20,306 bases of DNA. Source: Acetobacteraceae bacterium UBA6159. GTDB taxonomy: Bacteria > Pseudomonadota > Alphaproteobacteria > Acetobacterales > Acetobacteraceae. The stretch is from the NCBI GenBank assembly GCA_002422345.1, contig DIUL01000018.1:53723-74028 (forward strand), in the 5' to 3' direction. Position numbers and translations under genes: made by a program. Positions 8,696 to 15,607 of this stretch are shown here, in pieces. Below the pieces are notes generated by a model. It had not been told where the DNA came from and did no database searches. It saw only the letters and a list, made by a program, of their open reading frames with translations. How positions within the stretch are numbered: the stretch's first letter is position 1; the number at the start of each line of letters is the position of its first letter.

Positions 8696-10414
8696 TCATT
8701 CCTTCTGCTCCGCGATCACCCGTTCATAGGCTCGCGCGAAGGCTCGGCCGAACACGCTGTCGAAATCATCCTGCAGTGCGGCCGTTACGCGGGCGTGGGT
8801 GGCTTCGTAGGTGTCCCAGGCGCGCGCCTTGCGCTGGGCGGGCAGCACGGTCAGGCCGGCGCCCTGTTCGGCGATTTCGCGCAGTTTGTCGGGAGACAGG
8901 CTGGCCAGCAGGGTCCGTACCGCTTCCTGCATGGCGGCGACCGTCGCGACCTCGTGCAGGACGATTTCCTTCAGCACTTCCTCCACCGCACGGGCGGGCG
9001 GCATGGCGGAGCGGCGGCCGGCGCCGAGGAGCGCTTCCAGGGCATCGTCCTCGTTGACGGCGAGCTTGAGGGGGTTTTCGGTCCAGGCGGTCTGGGCGAT
9101 GCGGAAGCCGCCGCGGACGGTGCGGCGGGCGCGCTGGACCTCTCGCAGGCCGGTGATCATGGCGCGGAAGGCGGCGCCGAGGGCGAGGAGGGACTGTTCG
9201 GGATCACGGGGGGCCGCGTCGGGGATGCCGGCCCCGCGCAGCAGTGCGCGCAGAAGGACGGCGTCGGACGCACCGGTCGGGGCGGGCACCGCGGTCGAGG
9301 GGATGCCCCCGACGAAGTCCGCTGGTGTGACAACCGGGGCGGGGGCGTCCGCGGTTACGTCCCGATGTGGGATGACCGGTGCGGGCGCGGCCTCTGTTTC
9401 ATCCCCTGGTTCGGCAACCGATGCGGGGGTTGGATCAATCACACGGCGCCGAGACGTGGGCGGTGCGGCCTCGGGCGGCTGTGTGTCCGCGACACTGGCC
9501 AACGGTTCTGCTGGTTCATCGACCGCCAGCGCATCGCCGGCTTCGGCGAAGGGATTGGCGGCCTCGGGGTCCGCAAATGGGTCGGCCGACGCGGCCGTCG
9601 GATGAACCGGTGCGCGGGCGGGCGCACCGTCCCGGCTTGACTCCGCCACCAGCCCACCAAGCGGTGGTTCGGCCGCGACGGGCGGCGGTTCCGAGAGCCA
9701 GGCCGTCGGACGGCGCGCCGGACGCGGTTCGGGCGCGTGGGAAATCCCAGGGTCCCCAGGGCCGTCCGCGAACGGATTGCCCTGCTCCGCGGCCAAGGGC
9801 GGAGGCGCGGACGGAGGGGCCGGCGTCGCCCCGGGCGAAGGCCAGCCATCATCGGCGGCATCATCCGGCATATCGGCAAAGGGATTGCCCGACCGGCCGG
9901 CGGGCGGGGTCCCGATCGGCATCGGACGGACGGGGGACGCCGGTTCCTCGTCCTCATCCGCGAAGGGGTTGGCGAACCCACCGCCCCCCCTCGGAGCGGG
10001 CGTGATCGCGCCGATCGGCCCATCCATCGTGTCCCGGGAGGACGGCCAAGGATCGGCCTCGCCCTGGAACGACGACCGAACCGGTTCGGCGTCGGCAAGC
10101 TGGGCCTGGAATTCGTAGACGCCCAGGCGGATGCGGTCGCCATCGCGCAGCCGGCGCTTGCCGCCATCGCCGATCGGCTCCTGCTCATGGTTCAGGAAGG
10201 TGCCGTTGCCGGACATGTCCAGCAGCCACCAGTCCCCATCCTCCTGGCTGAACAGGCAATGCCGGCGGGAGAGGATGTTCGTCTCGGGGTCCAGCAGGCT
10301 CCAATCCGCGTCCTGGCCGCGACCGAGGGTGAACTCGTACCCCTCGACCACGCGCGTTTCCAGCCGCACCTGGTCGGGGCCGGAAATGAGGGAAAGAGTC
10401 AGGATGGCCGGCAT
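8696..10414 (-). CDS. tagH: T6SS-associated FHA-domain protein TagH/Fha
   Basis: The 572-residue protein begins with an FHA domain (about 1-105). It has the phosphothreonine-binding residues in GR (31-32), SRRH (49-52) and GNGTFLN (69-75). A long disordered Pro/Ala/Asp-rich linker (about 110-390) contains five NPFAD-like repeats. A C-terminal helical domain (about 395-572) is of the type conserved in T6SS FHA proteins. In Agrobacterium and Pseudomonas, Fha reads phosphothreonine made by PpkA and promotes assembly of the membrane complex. The start at 10414 is used because the residues upstream of it translate the 3' end of the preceding gene in another frame. The gap to that gene is 7 nt, and no strong ribosome binding site is visible. 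Confidence 0.92.
   Translation of the reverse strand: MPAILTLSLISGPDQVRLETRVVEGYEFTLGRGQDADWSLLDPETNILSRRHCLFSQEDGDWWLLDMSGNGTFLNHEQEPIGDGGKRRLRDGDRIRLGVYEFQAQLADAEPVRSSFQGEADPWPSSRDTMDGPIGAITPAPRGGGGFANPFADEDEEPASPVRPMPIGTPPAGRSGNPFADMPDDAADDGWPSPGATPAPPSAPPPLAAEQGNPFADGPGDPGISHAPEPRPARRPTAWLSEPPPVAAEPPLGGLVAESSRDGAPARAPVHPTAASADPFADPEAANPFAEAGDALAVDEPAEPLASVADTQPPEAAPPTSRRRVIDPTPASVAEPGDETEAAPAPVIPHRDVTADAPAPVVTPADFVGGIPSTAVPAPTGASDAVLLRALLRGAGIPDAAPRDPEQSLLALGAAFRAMITGLREVQRARRTVRGGFRIAQTAWTENPLKLAVNEDDALEALLGAGRRSAMPPARAVEEVLKEIVLHEVATVAAMQEAVRTLLASLSPDKLREIAEQGAGLTVLPAQRKARAWDTYEATHARVTAALQDDFDSVFGRAFARAYERVIAEQKE
9542..9970 (-). repeat. Five NPFA(D/E)-type short linear repeats in the TagH linker
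   Basis: The motif appears at TagH residues 149-153 (NPFAD), 177-181 (NPFAD), 213-217 (NPFAD), 278-282 (DPFAD) and 287-291 (NPFAE). At DNA level the copies share a core such as AACCCCTTCGCGGAT or close variants, but the sequence between them is unrelated. This suggests selection on the peptide motif and argues against simple tandem duplication. Confidence 0.85.
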
Positions 10415-10421
10415 CGCGCGA

Positions 10422-11006
10422 TCATTCGTCCGGGTGGGTGATGCGGCCGGGCCCACCGGCGGCGATGTCGCGCCCGCTGTCCAGGAAGCGCAGCAGCCGA
10501 GCGGGCTGGCGTGCGGGGTCACCGCGAACCGAGGCGAGCAGGACTGATCCGGCCACCGCGGTACCGCACAGGTCGGGCGTGGGCTCGACCGCCGGCTGGC
10601 CCTCGGGCGCCATCGAGCCGCCGGACCAGAACACGCCGACGCCGGTCCAGGCTTCCGGAGAGATCAGGCCGGCGGCCTGGGCCTGCGCCATGGCGGTCCG
10701 GCGCGCGGCGTCGGAGGGGCGGCGGACCCATTGTTCACTGGCCGCACGGGTCTGGCGGTCGGGCTCGGGCAGGTCGGTGGGGGCAGTGTGGTCGGCGCAC
10801 ATGCAGGCCCACCACACGGCCTCCCGCGGGGGCAGCGCGTGGGCGATCAGCCGGATGGCGCCGATCGGCATGCCCGCGTCACACAGGCGCTGGAGCGCAT
10901 CGACCGCGTCGGTGGCCGAACGCGCGACCTCGGCCGCGTCGGGCAGCACCGAGAGATAGGCGGCCAGGTCCTCCGGTCGGCCGGAAAGCTTGGTCATCGG
11001 CCCCAC
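10422..11006 (-). CDS. Small DUF6931-like protein encoded between vgrG and tagH
   Basis: The 194-residue soluble protein has no signal peptide or membrane span. The middle contains a helical LCDAGMPIGAIRLIAHALPPREAVWW stretch; the REAVWWAC motif recalls the DUF6931 family from memory, and I am not certain of that assignment. The rest includes Cys residues (VWWACMCAD) and a C-terminal half with PDLCGTAVAGSVLLASV. The GTG at 11006 is chosen because GGAGGA lies 10 nt upstream; an ATG three codons further in is 19 nt away. The gene sits 17 nt after the vgrG stop and 7 nt before tagH, so it is embedded in the T6SS operon. Its position after vgrG fits an adaptor or accessory role, but no function is shown by the sequence. 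Confidence 0.85.
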   Translation of the reverse strand: MGPMTKLSGRPEDLAAYLSVLPDAAEVARSATDAVDALQRLCDAGMPIGAIRLIAHALPPREAVWWACMCADHTAPTDLPEPDRQTRAASEQWVRRPSDAARRTAMAQAQAAGLISPEAWTGVGVFWSGGSMAPEGQPAVEPTPDLCGTAVAGSVLLASVRGDPARQPARLLRFLDSGRDIAAGGPGRITHPDE

Positions 11007-11017
11007 GCGCTTCTGAT

Positions 11018-11023
11018 CCTCCG
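11018..11023 (-). promoter_or_regulatory. Ribosome binding site supporting the GTG start of the DUF6931-like gene
   Basis: The - strand reads GGAGGA immediately after the vgrG stop codon and about 10 nt before the GTG at 11006. It favours GTG over the downstream ATG at 10997. Confidence 0.6.
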
Positions 11024-12910
11024 TCAGTTCAACATCATGAGGCCGGCCTTCAGCGTCATCATCGCCGGCGCGGTCAGTTCCGTCATCGGGGCCTTGGTCT
11101 GCAACAGCATCGATCCTTCCAGCTTCAGGACCATGCCCTTGATGGTCACGCCCATCTGGTCGATCCGGATCGACGACTCTCCGACCGTCAGCGTGATGGA
11201 CTGCATGGCGGTGATGTCGATCTTGCCGAGCGTCGTATCGACCGTCAGGTTTCCTTTTGACACGGTCAGGGTATCGTTTCCCTTCTCGACCGTCACGGCG
11301 CGATTGTCACCAATTGTTACTGTTTCATCGACTTTCACATGTTTCACGCGGCAATGATTCACGGTCAGGAACTGGTCATGCTTGACCAGCGTCCGCATGT
11401 CCTTTTCAGCCTGGACGTAGACGAGTTCGTCGCCCTTCTTGTCCTCGAAGGTCAATTCATTGAAATTCGATGATGATCCGGAAAGGCTTGAACGGGTGCG
11501 GATGCCGGATTTCGTCTTGTCCTTCTCGGCATAGATCGGCTTGTCGTCACCGTTGTACATGCCGCCGAGGACGACGGGGCGGTCCGGGTCGCCATCCATG
11601 AAGGCGACCGCCACCTCGGTTCCCACGCGCGGGGTGGACTGCCAGCCCCAGCCATTGCCGGCCCAGGGATAGATGACCCGCGCCCAGACCGCCTGGTCGG
11701 GGTGAGCTTCCTTCCTGTGGTCCCAGAAGAACATGACCTTCACGCGCCCATGGTCGTCGGTATGGATTTCGGTGCCCTTGGGGCCGATCACCACGGCGGC
11801 ATGGACGCCCAGCATCCGCGGCCGCTCGACCGAGAACGGCTCCCGCCAAGGGACCGACACCGGGAAGGCGCTGAAGCTGTTGGTGTAGCCGGAACCCGCG
11901 TCGCTGCTCAGGAACGTCTGGTCCCATGCCTCGTGGGAGACCGACCGCACGGCGAGTTTCTTGTTCCGGGCCTGGTCGATCGGGTCCTCGGCCAGGGTGA
12001 ACGACGTGCCGGGCACCAGGCCGCGGTTGCGCCCTTCCCCGCGCAGCAGGGCCACGGCGGCTTCATCCGATTCCAGCCGGAAACGCGCCAGCGTCCGCAC
12101 ACGCTCCGGATCATGGCTGAGAGCCGGCCAGTGAAACACGTCCCGTGCGTTGGACCCGCCGGCACGAAGGACCGTCTGCTGCTGCGCGTCCAGACGCTTC
12201 TTGGGTGAGGTCGGGTCGTAGTCGATCAACCGCATGCGGCCATGCGTCGTGCCCTGGGTGCGGTGCCAGGACGTCAGCGCCTCATCATCGTCCACCGCGG
12301 AGTCGAAGCGGAGCGTGCCGCCCGGCAGGGAGCGGAATGCGCCGTTGTGATCGGCGATCACGAGTTCATGATCGCCGTCCTTGTGCTCGAAGAAGTAGAA
12401 CGCGCCTTCCTCCTGCAGCAGGCGCGCGATGAAGCCGAGGTCGGTTTCGTTGAACTGCGTGATGTATTCCCGGGGCTTGTGCGGGTTCTGAAGGCGGAAG
12501 GCGGGCGCCGGCATGCTGGCGTCCTGCGTGACGGCGCGGACGATGTCGGTGACGGACTTGTTCTGGAAAATCCGGCAATCCGCCGTCTGGCCGAGAAACC
12601 AAAGCCGCGGCACCAGGCGGGCCTGGTAGACGGTCAGGTCCCGCCCGTCGATCTTCCCGTCGGTGGAGAACGACTGCACGATCCCGTGGAAATGCCGCAC
12701 CGGCGTCCCGTCATGCTGCACGGACACGGTCATGCCGTGGTGCAGGATTTCATCGGGATGGATGTTGTGGCGTTCCGAGACGAGGCTGACGCGGAAGTCG
12801 AAGGGCTGGCTGATTTCCTCCTGCGCGTTGAACGCGGTTGCCATCAGCACACCCTCTCCGAGGTCGCTGCTGACACGCAGGAGCGCGCGGGACCGATCCC
12901 AGCCGCTCAT
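11024..12910 (-). CDS. vgrG: T6SS spike protein VgrG/TssI
   Basis: The 628-residue protein has the gp27-like N-terminal region (about 1-370, including ITQFNETDLGFIARLLQEEG). Next comes a gp5 OB-fold with KGTEIHTDDHGRVKVMFFWD and PRVGTEVAVAFMDGDPDRP, then a C-terminal beta-prism of repeating short strands (DTLTVSKGNLTV and so on). VgrG trimers cap the Hcp tube and puncture the target cell. The protein ends at MMLN directly after the beta-prism, so it carries no fused effector domain. It is the first gene of the - strand T6SS operon, with a promoter-like sequence about 70 nt upstream. The segment around 11270-11350 is noticeably AT-richer than its surroundings, which may mark an exchanged C-terminal module. 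Confidence 0.96.
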   Translation of the reverse strand: MSGWDRSRALLRVSSDLGEGVLMATAFNAQEEISQPFDFRVSLVSERHNIHPDEILHHGMTVSVQHDGTPVRHFHGIVQSFSTDGKIDGRDLTVYQARLVPRLWFLGQTADCRIFQNKSVTDIVRAVTQDASMPAPAFRLQNPHKPREYITQFNETDLGFIARLLQEEGAFYFFEHKDGDHELVIADHNGAFRSLPGGTLRFDSAVDDDEALTSWHRTQGTTHGRMRLIDYDPTSPKKRLDAQQQTVLRAGGSNARDVFHWPALSHDPERVRTLARFRLESDEAAVALLRGEGRNRGLVPGTSFTLAEDPIDQARNKKLAVRSVSHEAWDQTFLSSDAGSGYTNSFSAFPVSVPWREPFSVERPRMLGVHAAVVIGPKGTEIHTDDHGRVKVMFFWDHRKEAHPDQAVWARVIYPWAGNGWGWQSTPRVGTEVAVAFMDGDPDRPVVLGGMYNGDDKPIYAEKDKTKSGIRTRSSLSGSSSNFNELTFEDKKGDELVYVQAEKDMRTLVKHDQFLTVNHCRVKHVKVDETVTIGDNRAVTVEKGNDTLTVSKGNLTVDTTLGKIDITAMQSITLTVGESSIRIDQMGVTIKGMVLKLEGSMLLQTKAPMTELTAPAMMTLKAGLMMLN

Positions 12911-12978
12911 GGACCATCACCGTGCCGCACCATCCGGTTCACCGTTCCCCCTTGGCGCTTCGCGTCGTCCGCCTGGTG

Positions 12979-13006
12979 ATCCTACAGCGGCGGAATATTC
13001 TTGCAA
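12979..13006 (-). promoter_or_regulatory. Candidate sigma-70-like promoter for the vgrG-led T6SS operon
   Basis: On the - strand, TTGCAA (13001-13006) is followed after 16 nt by TAGGAT (12979-12984), about 70 nt before the vgrG ATG. Each hexamer matches 4 of 6 consensus bases. I saw no sigma-54 -24/-12 pair with correct spacing nearby. Confidence 0.3.
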
Positions 13007-13061
13007 TGATATCGGAATGGGCGGGCCAGCAGGGTGGCCGATGGGATGGGCTTTGGGGTGC

Positions 13062-13090
13062 TTGACCCCGGCCGGTCGAGTGCCGACGAT
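13062..13090 (+). promoter_or_regulatory. Candidate promoter of the SDR gene (TTGACC, 17 nt, GACGAT)
   Basis: TTGACC at 13062-13067 and GACGAT at 13085-13090 are separated by 17 nt and lie about 65 nt before the start codon. The same -10-like hexamer occurs in two candidate promoters before the gene at 17326. Confidence 0.4.
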
Positions 13091-13137
13091 GCGCGCGTTA
13101 CCATTGGCACCGCGCCGGTGTGGGAAGCGGACCGTGT

Positions 13138-13146
13138 AGGGGAGGA
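13138..13146 (+). promoter_or_regulatory. Ribosome binding site of the SDR gene
   Basis: AGGGGAGGA lies 8 nt before the ATG at 13155. It is the strongest Shine-Dalgarno sequence among the + strand genes here and decides the start. Confidence 0.75.
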
Positions 13147-13154
13147 ACCGATCA

Positions 13155-13937
13155 ATGGATCTCGGATTGAAGGGCAAGAAGGCCATCGTATGTGCCGCCA
13201 GCAAGGGTCTCGGGCGCGCCTGCGCCATGTCCCTGGCGCGGGAGGGCGTGGACCTTGTGATCACCGCCCGTACGTTGAGCGACCTGGAACGCACCGCGGA
13301 TGAAATCCGCAAGGAAACCGGCGCGAACGTCACCGTCGTGGCCGGCGACATCTCGACCGAGGAAGGCCGAGCGGCGGCGCTGGCGGCGTGCCCGGCGCCG
13401 GATATTCTGGTGAACAATGCCGGCGGCCCGCCGCATGGCGATTTCCGCGACTGGACGCGGGAGGACTGGATCAAGGCGGTCGACCAGAACATGCTGGCGC
13501 CGATCTTCCTCATCAAGTCGGTGGTCGATGGCATGGTGGAGCGGAAGTTCGGCCGGATCGTCAACATCACCTCGGCGTCCGTGAAGTCCCCGATTCCGAA
13601 TCTGGGCATGAGCAACGGCGCCCGCGCCGGCCTGACCGGCTTCGTCGCCGGCCTCGCCCGTCAGGTCGCTCGGCACAACGTCGTGATCAACAACATCCTG
13701 CCGGGTCCGTTCCTGACCGACCGGCTGCGCAGCGGGGCGATGGCGACCGCGAAACAGCGGAACGTTCCGGTGGACGAGATCATTGCCGAACGCGCGGCGG
13801 GTTCGCCGACCGGCCGGGTCGGCATCCCGGCGGAGTTCGGGGACGCCTGCGCGTTCCTGTGTTCCGCCAATATCGGCTTCATCGTCGGGCACAACCTGCT
13901 GTTGGATGGCGGCAACTTCAACTCCTCGATCGCCTGA
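13155..13937 (+). CDS. Short-chain dehydrogenase/reductase (SDR) with atypical active site
   Basis: The 260-residue product is a complete SDR. It has a cofactor-binding glycine motif AASKGLG (14-20), a basic residue in ITART that suggests NADP(H) preference, NNAG at 87-90, the catalytic-type Ser140 in NITSAS, and a PGPFLTDR segment after the active site. Thirteen residues after Ser140, where the catalytic Tyr belongs, there is Ser153, and the Lys position is Arg157 (SNGAR in place of YxxxK). I recall a 3-oxoacyl-ACP-reductase-like SDR subgroup with such partial conservation of the tetrad, so this may be a real subfamily and not a dead gene. The substrate is unknown. It is divergent from vgrG, has a strong ribosome binding site, and ends in a hairpin. 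It is probably unrelated to the T6SS. Confidence 0.9.
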   Translation: MDLGLKGKKAIVCAASKGLGRACAMSLAREGVDLVITARTLSDLERTADEIRKETGANVTVVAGDISTEEGRAAALAACPAPDILVNNAGGPPHGDFRDWTREDWIKAVDQNMLAPIFLIKSVVDGMVERKFGRIVNITSASVKSPIPNLGMSNGARAGLTGFVAGLARQVARHNVVINNILPGPFLTDRLRSGAMATAKQRNVPVDEIIAERAAGSPTGRVGIPAEFGDACAFLCSANIGFIVGHNLLLDGGNFNSSIA

Positions 13938-14388
13938 GGGCGGATCGCGGGCGTCCGGCGACGGACGCCCGCTGCGCCTTGGATGCCGAGACGGATGACT
14001 ATATTTTTGTATGATTCTAATTTTTTTGTAGCGCGCATCGTCCAGATATTGTCGAACGATGCCATCGAGATGGGCGAGTGGACCAAGGATTGTTTCAGAT
14101 CCCCGCATCATGTTTTAGATTTTAGCCAATCTGCGTCAGAATGTCGCTGAACGTCGGTTTGCGTCGTGACAGGTTCTGACTTCAAGGCCTATGCTTCGTC
14201 GCCATGCAGAATTTTGCGAGTCTCCCCGCAGAAAGCGACTACCCTTGCAGTCGGGGCCACGCCCTTGACTGGTTTCAGTCGCGCGCATCGTGCTCGCCAT
14301 TGACCGCCTGGAATGACAGGTCGCGTCCGCACACCGCGCACATCCCACAACCAGAGGGCGCCCGGCGTTCGCGCGGTTCGTCCGCGTC
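13938..14388. other. 451-nt intergenic region, partly AT-rich, no confident gene
   Basis: After the SDR hairpin, the stretch at about 13999-14030 is rich in A and T (runs TTTTT and TTTTTTT) in an otherwise high-GC window; a second T-rich patch lies at 14111-14125. There is a 7-bp inverted pair, GTCAGAA (14135-14141) with TTCTGAC (14174-14180), and a short one, GACTG/CAGTC, near 14267-14280. Short open frames exist on both strands but lack a ribosome binding site, a recognisable family or the GC3 bias of the neighbours. I see no tRNA, insertion-sequence ends or clear promoter. It may be a decayed insertion or a long leader of the next gene. Confidence 0.5.
13947..13972 (+). terminator. Perfect 11-bp hairpin after the SDR gene
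   Basis: The arms at 13947-13957 (GCGGGCGTCCG) and 13962-13972 pair perfectly around a GCGA tetraloop, 9 nt after the stop. No T-tract follows directly; the first T-run is about 30 nt on. It is likely a transcript-end structure for the SDR gene. Confidence 0.6.
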
Positions 14389-15570
14389 GTGCTCTCATCG
14401 GATATCCAAGGCCACGCCAGGCCGGATGATCAACCGATCGTCGTGAAACAGGCCTGCCCATCATTGGGGATCGATTCCCCCTCATTCCCGGCGACGCACG
14501 ATCCCAGGACCACTGATCCCAGGGCCGGCATCCGGCCCGAGTCGCGCAACAATCGCCCGCCGGAAGGACCGGCCCCGGCGGCGCTTGATGTCGACATCAA
14601 CCGTCCCGAACTGTTCCAGGAGGCGCTGCGAACGCTGCTGCTGCCGGACGGGACCGCGGACCCCGCCTTCCAATTGCACGGACCGGTCGCCGTGCAGAAC
14701 CGGTCCCGTGTGTTCCTGATGGAGGCATCGCACTATCCGGCTCCGGTCGCGATCAAGGCGTTCTTCGACCCCGCGACAAAGCGCCCCGAGGCCGCGGAAG
14801 CGGAAGCCTATTTCACAGCCCTGTGGCAGGCGCGTGAGATCAGCCAGAACCAGCCGAACCTGCGCATCATTCAGCCGCTGGCCTTGCTGGAACCGCTGGG
14901 CGTGGTGGTGATGGAATGGGTCGAGGGACCAACGCTCGGGCAATCCATCCTGTCCGGCTCGTTGCCCACCGCGACCGACCTGGTCCGCAAGGCCGGCCTC
15001 TGGCTGGCGACCCTGCATCGGTCCCAGCGCGCCGAACCGAGGGGTCTGGAAACCAAGGCCATGATGGCCGAGTTGCGGGAGAGCGCCGACAAGGTCTCGC
15101 CCCGGATTTCGTCCTATGCGGCGGGCGTGATCGACCGCCTCACCGAAAGCGCGGCGGATATCGCAGGCCAGAAGGTTCCCGCGTCGCTGCTGCACGGCGA
15201 CTTCAAGCCCGACAACCTGATCGTCCACCAGGATCGGCTGGTCGGCATCGACGTCGAATTATGCTTCGTGAACGCGGCCCTGAACGATGTCGCGCAGTTC
15301 CAGAACCATCTTTTCCTGCTGCTGCACGATCCCCGGCGTTTCCGGCATTCCCGGCGCGCGTCCGCCTTGCTGGAAGCGTTCGAAGCTGGCTATTGCCGGG
15401 ACGGCGCGATGACGCTGCCCAGCCGGCCCCTGGCCTGGGCCCGGCTGTGCAACGCCCTGCGCCTGCTGATGGGGCAGGTTTCTGGCCGGAACTGGGTGAA
15501 GGCCCTGGCGGCGGAGTGGCAGCTACGCCATCTCATCCGCCATCTGTCCGCCAACACCCAGTGGCGATAA
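14389..15570 (+). CDS. APH/choline-kinase-fold phosphotransferase
   Basis: The product is up to 393 residues long. The kinase signature is clear: a nucleotide-binding lysine in VAIK (K123), acidic residues about 14-16 further on, the hinge-like VVVMEWVEGPTL (172-183), the catalytic loop HGDFKPDN (269-276) and the metal-binding Asp in GIDVE (D288). Such enzymes transfer phosphate from ATP to small hydroxylated molecules, sugars or antibiotics; the substrate cannot be read from the sequence. The start is uncertain. GTG at 14389 gives a Pro-rich, poorly conserved first 65 residues, while GTG at 14443 or TTG at 14464 would shorten it, and none has a good ribosome binding site. A methyltransferase gene follows after 37 nt, suggesting a two-gene unit. 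It should not be called aminoglycoside resistance on this evidence. Confidence 0.8.
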   Translation: MLSSDIQGHARPDDQPIVVKQACPSLGIDSPSFPATHDPRTTDPRAGIRPESRNNRPPEGPAPAALDVDINRPELFQEALRTLLLPDGTADPAFQLHGPVAVQNRSRVFLMEASHYPAPVAIKAFFDPATKRPEAAEAEAYFTALWQAREISQNQPNLRIIQPLALLEPLGVVVMEWVEGPTLGQSILSGSLPTATDLVRKAGLWLATLHRSQRAEPRGLETKAMMAELRESADKVSPRISSYAAGVIDRLTESAADIAGQKVPASLLHGDFKPDNLIVHQDRLVGIDVELCFVNAALNDVAQFQNHLFLLLHDPRRFRHSRRASALLEAFEAGYCRDGAMTLPSRPLAWARLCNALRLLMGQVSGRNWVKALAAEWQLRHLIRHLSANTQWR

Positions 15571-15607
15571 CCCGCCACTTCCGCCGCAACGAACCGAACG
15601 AGCACCG

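Noticed and set aside
7354..9640. Overlapping + strand open frames opposite tssK and tagH
   Set aside because: No motifs or ribosome binding sites are present; the - strand genes fully explain the region.
12911..13154. Sigma-54 promoter for the T6SS operon
   Set aside because: TTGCA occurs at 13001 but no GG dinucleotide lies at the required 10-nt spacing on either strand.
13152..14111. - strand open frame spanning the AT-rich gap and antisense to the SDR gene
   Set aside because: Most of it is antisense to a clear SDR. Only the first ~40 codons lie in non-coding DNA, with no family recognised.
14031..14291. Direct repeat GCGCGCATCGT at 14031-14041 and 14281-14291
   Set aside because: An 11-mer of GC-rich composition 250 nt apart can occur by chance; no flanking inverted repeats or transposase support an insertion.
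14389..15570. Aminoglycoside resistance gene
   Set aside because: The kinase motifs are general to the APH/choline-kinase superfamily, and nothing in the context (no integron, transposon or other resistance genes) supports antibiotic resistance.
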